Below are positions 47,995 through 57,925 of a stretch of 64,000 nucleotides of DNA, piece by piece (the first letter of the stretch is position 1; every line of letters begins with the position of its first letter). The stretch spans positions 374,126,775 to 374,190,774 of the forward strand of contig CM022302.1 of assembly GCA_011799875.1 (NCBI GenBank). Reading direction: 5' to 3'. A model generated the notes under the pieces. It searched no databases. It saw nothing but the letters and a program-made list of their open reading frames with translations, and had not been told where the DNA came from. Made by a program: the position numbers and the translations under genes. The stretch comes from Thinopyrum elongatum (taxonomy: Eukaryota; Streptophyta; Magnoliopsida; Poales; Poaceae).

Positions 47995-48077
47995 CTGTGT
48001 CACAAAGGAAGCTCAGCCCGCTTCTCACGAGAGAGGATAGCAAGCATAAAGGAAAGGACAGGGTGAGGGACGCTTAC
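47995..48077 (-). other. Predicted 83-bp intron in the antisense gene of A
   Basis: The minus-strand donor is GAG|GTAAGC-like (CGA then GTAAGC at 48077) and the acceptor is TTTGTGACACAG ending at 47995. The exon phase before the donor (two bases, 48079-48078) plus the first base after the acceptor completes a Glu codon and continues in the phase of the downstream exon. Unspliced, the frame meets TAA at once. Splicing itself is untested. Confidence 0.65.
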
Positions 48078-48562
48078 TCGCCCATTGGTACCCACTTCCT
48101 CTTCTTCAGCCCCTAGCAGAGGCGGCTGCCGCTGCCGCTCCCTCGGGGCCCGCTCGAGCCGGCTCCCGAGCCTTCGCCGTAGGGCACGCCGGAGTTTCCG
48201 CCCCGGGCCACGGCGGGAGCATCATCCTTGCAAGGCACGTCCCCCTGGTCAAGGGCGCCCCTCGTCCTCCGGAGGGACGACCTGGGAGGGCACGATCCGG
48301 AACCCCTCGAGGCCTCAGCGCCGTCGTTGCTGACTTCAACCAGAAGTCGGCGGCGGCCCAACAGGGGCACCGCCCCCTCGCTTTCCTCGTCGGCACGCGC
48401 TACCGCCCCCGAGCCCGGCAGAACCTGGAAAGGGTTGTCGTGAGGCCCCGTAAGGCCCTCGAGCACCAGCCCCAATTGGTCGAACCTCGGCATACCCGCT
48501 CGCATGTCCTCCCGGTTATTATAGCAGTAGATTGGCGGTGCGTCCAGTGGGGGGTGGGGACG
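48078..48562 (-). pseudogene. Antisense gene of A, middle exon part
   Basis: The frame is open from the G junction at 48562 (PPLDAPPIYCYNNREDMRAG) through FDQLGLVLEGLTG and a Gly/Ser/Glu-rich tail to a TAG near 48113, then continues as GLKKRKWVPMGE to the splice donor. It is the direct continuation of the 55102-55979 part, separated only by element G. I do not know its function; no enzyme motif is seen. Confidence 0.7.
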
Positions 48563-50139
48563 TGATGGCTCTTGTCCGCGTCAGTATTTTCCCCGAAGAG
48601 GAAGGGATGATGCAGCACAGCTATGGTAGGTATTTCCCTTAGTGATGAGACCAAGGTTACCGAACCAGTAGGAGAACCACGCAACACTATGTAAACGGTA
48701 CCTGCACACAAAGAACAAATACTTGCAACCCGACGCGTAAGAGGGGTTGTCAATCTCTCCCGGGTAAAAGATAGATAAATTTGTAGTAGATTGGATACAT
48801 AGATCTCGCGGAAACACGAAATAAAATAAATAACAAAAAATTGCAGCAAGGTATTTTTGGGTTTTTGGAATAATAGATCTGAAAATAAAAGAGGCAAATA
48901 ATAGATCGGAAAGAAAATATGATAAAGAATAGACCCGGGGGCCGTAGATTTCACTAGTGGCTTCTCTTGAGAAAAATAGCATACGGCGGGTAAACAAATT
49001 ACTGTTGGGTAATTGATAGAACTTCAAATAATTATGATGATATCCAGGCAATGATCATTATATAGGCATCACGTCCAAGATTACTAGACCGACTCCTGCC
49101 TGCATCTACTACTATTACTCCACACATCGACCGCTATCCAGCATGCATCGAGTGTATTAAGTTCATGGAGAAACAGAGTAATGCAATAAGAATGATGACA
49201 TGATGTAGACAAGATCTATTCATGTAGGAATATACCCCATCTTGTTATCCTTAATAACAACGATACATACGTGTCATGTCCCCTTCTGTCACTGCGATTG
49301 AGCACCGTAAGATCGAACCCATCACAAAGCACCTCTTCCCATGGCAAGAAAAATCGATCTAGTCGGCCTAACTAAACCAAAGATTCGAAGAAGAAATATG
49401 AGGCTATAAGCAATCATGCATATAAGAGATCAAAACTCAAATAACTTTCATGGATAAAATAGATCTGATCATAAACTCAAAGTTCATCGGATCCCAACAA
49501 ACACACCGCAAAAAAGAGTTACATCAAATAGATCTCCAAGAGACCATTGTATTGAGAATCAAAAGAGAGAGAGGAAGCCATCTAGCTACTACCTACGGAC
49601 CCGTAGGTCTACAATGAACTACTCACGCATCATCGGAGAGGCACCAATGAGAATGATGAACCCCTCCGTGATGGTGTCTAGATTGGATCTGGTGGTTCTA
49701 GAACTTGCGGCGGCTTGAATTGTGTTTCGTCGACTCCCCTAGGTTTTTTTGATTTTCGGGATATTTATAGAGCAAAGAGGCAGTGCGGGAGGCCACCGAG
49801 GTGGGCACAACCCACCAGGGCGCGCCTGGGCCCCCAGGCGCGCCAAGGTGGGTTGTGCCCCCCCTCGGGGCACCCCTCTGGTACTTCTTCGGCCCAAGTT
49901 GTTCCTTCTGGTCCAGAAAAAATCTCCAAAAAGTTTCGCTGCGTTTGGACTCCGTTTGGAATTGATTTTCTACGAAGTAATAAACAAGCAAAAAACAACA
50001 ACTGGTACTGGGCACTATGTCAATAGGTTAGTCCCAAAAAATGATATAAAGTTGCTATAAAATGATTGTAAAACATCCAAGAATGATAATATAACAGCAT
50101 GGAATAAGCAAAAATTATAGATACGTTGGAGATGTATCA
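48563..50139 (-). repeat. 3' LTR of element G
   Basis: This is 1577 bp, starting TGATACATCTCC on the minus strand (one change from the other copy). A near-perfect palindrome spans 49803-49860, two 29-base arms pairing at 26 positions. It lies about 40 bases upstream, in element orientation, of a TATA box (minus-strand CTATAAATATC near 49760-49772). Confidence 0.93.
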
Positions 50140-50153
50140 GCATCCCCAAGCTT
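50140..50153 (-). other. Polypurine tract of G
   Basis: Minus-strand AAGCTTGGGGATGC directly precedes the 3' LTR. Two internal copies lie at 51903-51916 and 51960-51973, 57 bp apart. Confidence 0.85.
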
Positions 50154-52631
50154 AATTCCTACTTGTCCTCGAGTAGGTAAATGATAAAAACAGAATTTTT
50201 GATGTGGAATGCTGCCTAACATGTTCATCACATATTCTTTTCTTTTGTAGCATGGACATTTGGACTTTTTATATGATTCAAAGCAATAGTATAGTTTTGA
50301 CATGAAGATTTCAATACTCAAGCATATCAACAAGCAACCATGTCTTTCAAAATATCAACACTAAAGCAAGTTATCCCTAGCCCATTATGCTCAATCATTG
50401 ATCCATTCATGAAACACACTCGCATATTAGCTATACCCAATGCTCAAGTACGATCATAGTGCCCCTTAGTTGGTGCTTTATAAGAGAAGATGGAGACTCA
50501 AATAAAAATAAAAATTGCATAAAGTAAATAGAAAGGCCCTTCACAGAGGGAAGTAGGGATTTGTAGAGGTGCCAGAGCTCAAATAGAAAAAGATAGAGAT
50601 AAAACATTTTGGGTGGCATGCTTTTCCTGTCAATGAAAACGATCGAGTAGTTCCCAATACTTTCCATGCTAGATATATCATAGGCGCTTCCCAAACAAAA
50701 AAGAAAGTTTATTCCTTTTTCCACCATACTTTCACATTCCACGGCTAACCGTATCCACGGGTGCTGTCCATACCAACACTTTCCACGGAATTTATTATTT
50801 GACAACATAAAGTAAATTCATTTTTTATTTCGGGACTGGGCATCCCTAATACCTTTGTCGTACTCTCGTGCAATGACAAGTGAATAAACAGTCATCTTGA
50901 GAATAACACATCTAGCACGGAAAAATATCAGCCACCCCCTACCATTTCATGAGCGGTACGAGCACATAAAAAGAAAATATATTTTGAAAATTAGAGATGG
51001 CACATACAAATTTGCTTAGAATGGCAAGAGAATACCACATATAGGTAGGTATGGTGGACTCATATGGCAAAACTAGGTTCAAGGATTTTTTATGCACAAG
51101 TAGTAATCCCACTTAGTGCAAGGGAAGGCTAGCAAAAAGATTGAGAAGAATCCAACCAAGAAACGAAAAATCACATAAGCGAGCATTAAGCATAACTAAC
51201 ACCAAATAATGCACCACAAATAGGATGTAATTTCATTGCATAACTATTGACTTTCGTGCTTGCATAGGGAATCACAAACCTTAACACCAATATTCTTACT
51301 AAAGCATAATTACTCACCAACATGACTCATAGATTATATCATCATATCGCAAAACTATTACAAAGAATCAAGTTTATTTTGTCCAATGATCTTCATGAAA
51401 GTTTTTATTATATCCCTCTTGAACATCTATCACTTTGGGACTAGTTTCATATGTTGCTTTTGATAGCTCAAACAAATTTAAGTGAAGAACATGAGCATAA
51501 AAATTTTCTTCTCTCAAAATAATATAAGTGAAGCATGAGAGAATTTCTTCAAAAATTTACTAACTCTCAAATAAATCTAATTGAAGCATGAGAGCATTTC
51601 TTCAAAAATACTAAAGCACACCGTGCTCAAAAAGATATAAGTGAAGCACTAGAGCAATTCAATAACTCAAAAAATTTAAGTGAAGCACATAGAGCAATTC
51701 TAACAAAATCATAGCATAATTTTGGCTCTCTCAAATAGGTGTGTCCAGCAAGGATAGATGACACAAACTAAAAAGCAAAACAAGCAAGGACTCATATAAT
51801 ACAAGACGCTCCAAGCAAAACTCATGATATGTGACGAATAAAAATATAGCTCCAAGTAAAATACCGATGGTCGTTAGAAGAAAGAGGGGATGCCACTCGG
51901 GGGCATCCCCAAGCTTAGTTGCTTGTTTCTCTTTGGATAATAACTTGGGGTGCCATGGGGCATCCCCAAGCTTAGGCTCTTCTTAATCCTTATTCCTTCA
52001 TCCATTGTGATCTCACCCAAAACTTGAAAACTTCAATCACACAAAACTCAACAAAACCTTCGTGAGATCCGTTAGTATAAGAAAACCAATCTTTACTTTA
52101 AGTACTGTAGAAAACCCATTCAAATTCTGTTATTGCATTATATATACTGTATTCTAACTTTTCCATGGCTTATACCCCCCGATACAAAACATAGATTCAT
52201 CAAAATAAGCACAAAATGCAAAGAAAACAGAATCTGTCAAAAACAGAACAGTCTGAAAATATGCGAATTGTTCTCATACTTCTGTAAATTCAAAAATTCT
52301 GAAAAATTAGGAAAGAAGAGAAAATTTGTGTATAAATACTTTATAAAAAAATGAGAATTTTTTGTCGCACCTGTAAACCTAGACAATTATGTTATTGGAC
52401 GCAAAAGTTTCTGTTATTCACCAGGATCAAATCAACTATCACCAAAGCTATGCCAAAGGCTTTACTTGGCACAAACACTAATTAAAACATAAAAAATACA
52501 ATCATAACAGAGACATAATTGTGCAAAGACTCAAGAACAGAAAGAAAAAGGCAAAAATAAATTTTATTCATTGGGTTGGCTCCCAACAAGCGCTATCGTT
52601 TTACGCCCCTAGCTAGGCATAAAGCATAGAT
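50154..52631 (-). other. Non-coding 3' region of G
   Basis: No gene is supported. The region aligns with that of D, including the block at 50535-50556 and a unit at about 51825-52510. A short degenerate repeat built on ATAWRTGAAGCAYGAGAGAATTTCTTC-like words occurs at about 51470-51720 and is not seen in D. The frame at 50431-50808 is discussed under findings. Confidence 0.65.
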
Positions 52632-53333
52632 CTAAGTTTTGTCATCTTTCTTCTTATTTCCCGTAGATGTGTTTTTATCGGGAGGTTTTGCAAAAATAAC
52701 TTGAAACACAGTATCCATAGAAATTTTAGCATTATCAAGTTGCCCATCTTCGTATCCCCTCTGATTTCCAGCAACAATCCAAGAATATCGTTGATTAACA
52801 TCATTGAAAACTTGTTGGATTATATCTAAAGCGGGGATTTCCTTTTTAAGATTCTCATAAAAAAAAATATTATTACCAAGCAAATGTCTCAACATGTAAT
52901 CACTATTGTAAAGGATCTCATCTATTACTGGTTTTTCATGGCTCATACCATAAAAATCAAAGATTTCCCTAGCTTCCCGTATTATGTAATCAAATTCATT
53001 CATAAGAACTTGGGTAGCTATCTTTTTAGCTTTAGGATCTTTTATGGATGGTAGCTCATAAAACAATCTTTGCAAGGTAGGATGGGTACAGATAAATCTA
53101 TTTTCAAGCTTCAGAACTAGTGCTGATATAGGTTCCGCATAAGATTTAGTTCTTTTAAGTATAGGAGCATCATCAAGAGTCAAATTCCCAACACAATTGA
53201 AAAATTCTTGGATATGTTCTTTTCCCATAATGTTCCCTTGCCCCAAAACAAAAGTTTTGGCATCCAGATTGCCAGATCTTCCAATTTTAGGAGTTAGGCC
53301 ATCATCTGTTTCTGCCATACCAATGTCACTCAT
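52632..53333 (-). CDS. Intact 233-residue ORF at the gag position of G
   Basis: The start is ATG 53333 (MSDIGMAETDDGLTPKIG); six upstream codons are open but have only a TTG. It begins about 190 bases after the primer site. The product is soluble-looking, with no membrane segment and no zinc knuckle. It is rich in helix-forming stretches (FNCVGNLTL, LNEFDYIIREAREIFDFYG, SDYMLRHLLGNNIFFYENLKK) and has a basic tail (GNKKKDDKT). I do not recognise a known domain; it might be a diverged gag-like or RNA-binding protein. It has no stop in an otherwise decayed neighbourhood. Confidence 0.65.
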   Translation of the reverse strand: MSDIGMAETDDGLTPKIGRSGNLDAKTFVLGQGNIMGKEHIQEFFNCVGNLTLDDAPILKRTKSYAEPISALVLKLENRFICTHPTLQRLFYELPSIKDPKAKKIATQVLMNEFDYIIREAREIFDFYGMSHEKPVIDEILYNSDYMLRHLLGNNIFFYENLKKEIPALDIIQQVFNDVNQRYSWIVAGNQRGYEDGQLDNAKISMDTVFQVIFAKPPDKNTSTGNKKKDDKT

Positions 53334-53511
53334 GATGACAAGTTCAAGCAAATAAGAGATCTAACGAGAAAACGGCGAACGAAAAAGAGGGCGAATAAAA
53401 CGGCAAATTTTTGTGAAGTGGGGGAGATGAAAATGAGAGGAAAATGGCAAATAATGTAAATTGCAAGGAGATGAGATTTTTGATTAGGAACCTGATAGAT
53501 GTTGATGATGT

Positions 53512-53531
53512 CTCCCCGGCAACGGCGCCAG
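53512..53531 (-). other. Primer-binding site of G, tRNA-Asp type
   Basis: Minus-strand TGGCGCCGTTGCCGGGGAG is an exact match to the complement of the plant tRNA-Asp 3' end. It lies about 12 bases from the 5' LTR end. Confidence 0.92.
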
Positions 53532-53542
53532 AAATTCTTTCT

Positions 53543-55096
53543 TGATGGCTCGTGTCCGCGTCAGTATTTTCCCCGAAGAGGAAGGGATGATGCAGCACAG
53601 CTACGTTAGGTATTTCCCTTAGTGATCAGACCAAGGTTATCGAACCAGTAGGAGAACCACGCAACACTAAGTAAATAGTACCTGCACACAAAGAACAAAT
53701 ACTTGCAACCCGACACGTAACAGGGGTTGTCAATCCCTCCCGGGTAAAAGATAGATAAATTTGTAGTAGATTGGATACATAGATCTCGCGGAAACACGAA
53801 ATAAAATCAATAACAAAAAATTGCAGCAAGGTATTTTTGGGTTTTTGGAATAATAGATCTGAAAATAAAAGAGGCAAATAATAGATCGGAAAGCAAATAT
53901 GATAAAGAATAGACCCGGGGGCCATAGATTTCACTAGTGGCTTCTCTCGAGAAAAATAGCATACGGCGGGTAAACAAATTACTGTTGGGCAATTGATAGA
54001 ACTTCAAATAATTATGACAATATCCAGGCAATGATCAGTATATAGGCATCACGTCCAAGATTAGTAGACCGACTCCTGCCTGCATCTACTACTATTACAC
54101 CACACATCGACCGCTATCCAGCATGCATCTAGTGAGTTCATGGAGAAACGGAGTAATGCAATGAGAACGATGACATGATGTAGACAAGATCTATTCATGT
54201 AGGAATAGACCCCATCTTGTTATCCTTAATAGCAACGATACATACGTGTCATGTCCCCTTCGGTCACTGGGATTGAGCACCATAAGATCGAACCCATCAC
54301 AAAGCACCTCTTCCCATTGCAAGAAAAATTGATCTAGTCGGCCTAACTAAACCAAAGATTCGAAGAAGAAATACGAGGCTATAAGCAATCATGCATATAA
54401 GAGATCAAAACTCAAATAACTTTCATGGATAAAATAGATCTGATCATAAACTCAAAGTTCATCGGATCCCAACAAACACACCGCAAAAAAGAGTTACATC
54501 AAATAGATCTCCAAGAGACCATTGTATTGAGAATCAAAAGAGAGAGAGGAAGCCATCTAGCTAGGTCTACAATGAACTACTCGCGCATCATCGGAGAGGC
54601 ACCAATGAGGATGATGAACCCCTCCGTGATGGTGTCTAGATTGGATCTGGTGGTTCTGGAACTTGAGGCGGCTGGAATTGTGTTTCGTCGACTCCCCTAG
54701 GATTTTTGGATTTTTGGGGTATTTATAGAGCAAAGAGGCGGAGCGGGAGGCCACCGAGGTGGGCACAACCAACTAGGGCGCGCCTGGGCCCCCAGGCGCG
54801 CCCAGGTGGGTTGTGCCCCCCTCAGGGCACCCCTTTGGTACTTCTTCGGCCCAAGTTGTTCCTTCTGGTCCAGAAAAAATCTCCAAAATGTTTCGCTGCG
54901 TTTGGACTCCATTTGGTTTTGATTTTTGGCGAAGTAAAAAACAAGCAAAAAACAACAACTGGCACAGGGGACTATGTCAATAGGTTAGTCCCAAAAAATG
55001 ATATAAAGTTGCTATAAAATGATTGTAAAACATCCAAGAATGATAATATAACAGCATGGAACAAGCAAAAATTATAGATACGTTGGAGACGTATCA
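53543..55096 (-). repeat. 5' LTR of element G
   Basis: This is 1554 bp and pairs with 48563-50139. The palindrome is at 54761-54818 and the TATA box (minus-strand CTATAAATACC) near 54717-54728. TGATACGTCTCC at 55096 is the undamaged LTR start. Confidence 0.93.
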
Positions 55097-55101
55097 GGAC
55101 A

Positions 55102-55979
55102 TCGTCTCTGCGGCGAACAGAATTCCCGCTAGGTCGTCCACCACCTCTGGCGTGAGGCGGTCGGCGGTCAGCCTCATCCGGTCCTCTAGGCTGGAGTGGG
55201 CCACACTGGACGCGTGCACTTCTGGAGGGGACCAATGTGCTTGCGCGCAAACTCCTTGGCGGTCATGCCCGCGGTGAGGCCACCGGCCCGCAGCTCCTGC
55301 TCCTCACCATGACTGGCTCCAGCGCAGCGTCATTAAGCTCAGTGTGCTCCCACGTAGCTCTGCACTGCGGGCGCCTCCGGGGCTTCAAGAAGGGGATTGT
55401 ACTGGCGTGCACCCATGAAGATCCAGCGCTGCTGAAAGCCTTCCGCCTTCTTGGGGATCCGCATGTCGATGATGTGCTCGCCCGCTCTGTCAGCCATGCA
55501 GAACAACACGCAGGCCCAGCACTGGTCCGTCGCGGTCAACTGGAGGTCGTAGAACTTTCAAAAGAATGCCACCGAGGGCATCACACCCAGAAAGGCCTCG
55601 CAAAGATAGGCAAAGATGGAAAGGAGGAGGATGGAGTTTGGGTGCAGGTGCAACGCATTGATTTGGTAATGGTTGAGGTTGGCGTTGACGAAATGGGAGA
55701 AGGGTGGCAGCAATCCCGCAAAGACGGAATGGAAGAAGAACAGAAAGGTGGTGCCGTCCCCCAGGGCGGTCGAGCGCGACACTGGCCAGATCTTCGTCTC
55801 CTCATGCTCGTTGTGGGCACTGGCCGTCATCGGCCGCACCTTATCCAAACCTTCCTCATTGAAGATGATGGACTCCAGCAGCGTCGGGCCCAGCCCCGGC
55901 AGGGCCGACGATCCCGACGTGGCCGCCTTCCCCTTTCCCTTCTTGGCAGTCTTGGGTGAAATGGCGGCAGATATTGGGC
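55102..55979 (-). pseudogene. Antisense gene of A, 5' part (Transposase_28-like domain)
   Basis: Minus-strand frames from about 55979 carry a Lys-rich start (SPKTAKKGKGKAATSG) and then a domain with LPPFSHFVNANLNHYQINAL and IFAYLCEAFLGVMPSVAFF. I recognise this as the 'putative gypsy type transposon' domain (Pfam Transposase_28, PF04195). After a frameshift the domain continues (QRWIFMGARQYNPLL) and degrades towards 55102, where G intervenes. No clear ATG remains at the start. Despite the domain's name no transposase activity is known. It starts about 90 bases from the 3' LTR, so its promoter was probably in or near that LTR. Confidence 0.75.
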
Positions 55980-56066
55980 GCAAAAGCAGAGGAGCAATTC
56001 GCAAGGAAGGCGGAGAGCGAGATGGCTCAATGGACAGAACGTGCGTGCTACGGGCCCGGGGGCTAC

Positions 56067-56265
56067 TATCGGCCCAGTGGATACCAGGGTACCACGGACC
56101 ACCTGCCTACGGCCCAGGAAGGGCCCCCTTGGACCAACTCATGAGGCAGCCCACCAGCGGGCGTCACGAAGCCAGCAGTCTCACGAGGGCCCTGTCCCGC
56201 GAGGGGTTTCTCCTATGAAGGACTTCTTCGAATCTACCCACACGGCAAGTGGCCTCGTGAGGCCT
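56067..56265 (+). repeat. 3' LTR of A, truncated by element H
   Basis: This 199-bp LTR start resembles solo LTR F in the same positions (GGGTACC, CCTGCCT then CGGCCCA, CTCGTGAGGC). H cuts it at 56265. The A LTR end is outside the window. Confidence 0.65.
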
Positions 56266-57841
56266 TGAAAGTGCAACTAATCCCTAGGTGGTTTTGGTAA
56301 TTCATAACAACATATAGCTCATTGAACAAATATCCTATCAAGATGAATATTTCAGGAAGTTAAATGAATGGCATGACATGGACTAGAAATGTGGACCCCT
56401 CAAAATGCTAAGGACACATATTGGCAAAAGCTCAAGACTCTTCATCTTTGCTTTAGTGATCCAAGATCACATTGAGTCCATAGGAAGGCCAATACTATTA
56501 AAAGGGGATGAAGTGTTGCTTAATGGCTTGCTTTCTCAAATGCTTAGTGATATTGCTCCAAAGCCCTCAACCACTTTCTCCATCCAAATATGTCAAAACC
56601 CTAAACTCCAACTCGGCCCCACCGATTATTTCTATCCGGTGCCATCGAGTTCATATGACATAGCCACAGCCACAAACCCTAACAGTTCGGTCTCACTGAT
56701 ACGGATCTCGGTCTCATCGAGATGGCCTTGCCAACTCCCTGTTATCTGTTGCAATTATTTCGGTCTCACCGAAATTGCAATCAGTCTCACCGAGATGGCT
56801 TGACCAATTCTCTGTTTCCCTATTGCTTCACTTTGGTCTCACCGAGTTGATGCAATCGGCGCCACCGAGATGAGGTTTGGCCTAAGCCCTAGCACATTGG
56901 TCCCATCAAGTTGTTCCAGTCGGTCCCACCGAGATTCCTAACGTTCACATTTTGAACTAATCGGTCTCACCGAGTTTAGCTATTCGGTCTCACCGAGATT
57001 GGTCAAATGTGTGTAATGGTTGGATTTTGTGTGGAGGCTATATATACCCCTCCACCCCCTTCTCCATATGTGAGAGAGCCATCAGAACGTGCCTACACTT
57101 CCACCATACATTTTCTGAGAGAGAACCACCTACTCATGTGTTGAGATCAAGATATTCCAATCCTACCACAAGAATCTTGATTTCTAGCCTTCCCCAAGTT
57201 GCTTTCCACTCAAATCATCTTTCCACCATATCCAAATATGCGAGAGAGAATTGAGTGTTGAGGAGACTATCATTTGTAGCACAAGAGTAAGGAGTTCATC
57301 ATCAACACACCATTTGTTATCTTTTTGAGAGTGGTGTCTCCTAGATTGGTTAGGTGTCGATTGGGAGCCTCCGTCAAGTTGTGGAGTTGAACCAAGAAGT
57401 TTGTAAGGGCAAGGAGATCGCCTACTTCGTGAAGATCTACCCGAGTGAGGCAAGTCCTTTGTGGGCGATGGCCATGAGGGATAGACAAGGTTGCTTCTTT
57501 GTGGACCCTTCATGGGTGGAGCCCTTCGTGGACTCGCGCAACCATTACCCTTTGTGGGTTGTAGTCTTCATCAACGTGGATGTACGATAGCACCACCTAT
57601 CGGAACCACGCCAAAAATCTTCGTGTCTTCATTGCGTTTGCACTCTCCAAACCCTCCCCTTTACCTTCATATGCAATGTTCTACTTTTTCGCTGCTACAC
57701 TCTTAGAATTGCATGTGTAGGTTGATTGCTTGACTTGTGTTAATTGCTAAAATCTGGCCACAACTAAAATTGGGAAAAGGTTCGATTTTTATTAGGTCAA
57801 GTAGTCTAATCACCCCCTCTAGACATACTTTTGATCCTACA
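56266..57841 (+). repeat. 5' LTR of element H with palindrome cluster and TATA box
   Basis: This 1576-bp LTR carries about 12 copies of a CGGT-N3-ACCG palindrome between about 56610 and 56996. A TATA box (CTATATATACC at about 57038-57048) follows 40 bases later. The end is fixed by the primer site just after it. The frame at 56405-56803 lies in U3 and is not taken as a gene. Confidence 0.85.
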
Positions 57842-57843
57842 AG

Positions 57844-57855
57844 TGTTATCAGAGC
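57844..57855 (+). other. Primer-binding site of H, initiator-Met type
   Basis: TGTTATCAGAGC starts two bases after the LTR end and matches TGGTATCAGAGC with one change. Confidence 0.85.
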
Positions 57856-57925
57856 TTTGGTCTCCTTTTTCCTTGATTTTCATAGCTTTGGTGATCATAG
57901 CCTTGGTTTCACAACCTAGGAGAGT

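Larger units (their letters stand above)
42177..48562 (+). mobile_element. Element A, piece 2 (RT end, RNase H, integrase, antisense gene)
   Basis: The RT frame resumes directly after D (VKTRE from about 42178). It is followed by RNase H, a second RNase H, integrase, about 0.9 kb without genes (45021-45909) and a long antisense gene. G interrupts that gene at 48562. High GC and Tat-type order match piece 1. Confidence 0.92.
48563..55096 (-). mobile_element. Element G: non-autonomous Athila-like element inside the antisense gene of A
   Basis: G reads on the minus strand, with LTRs 53543-55096 (5') and 48563-50139 (3'), a tRNA-Asp primer site, one intact ORF and a polypurine tract. The target copies GGACG (48558-48562) and GGACA (55097-55101) differ by one CpG-type change. 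The LTR start (TGATACGTCTCC) and tract match D, but the U5 end (GAGCCATCA) and the ORF differ. The LTRs differ by small deletions (for example about 17 bp near 49590 against 54560), so it is not brand new. WHAM-like Triticeae elements have a comparable plan; the family is not confirmed. Confidence 0.93.
55102..56265 (+). mobile_element. Element A, piece 3 (antisense gene start, polypurine tract, 3' LTR start)
   Basis: This GC-rich piece between G and H closes element A on the right. A purine-rich CCGGGGGCTAC lies at 56056-56066, and the 3' LTR begins at 56067 with TATCGG, a likely one-base change from TGTCGG. Confidence 0.8.

Noticed and set aside
55237..55959. 240-codon plus-strand frame opposite the Transposase_28-like region
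   Set aside because: No domain; it is the shadow of the recognised minus-strand domain.
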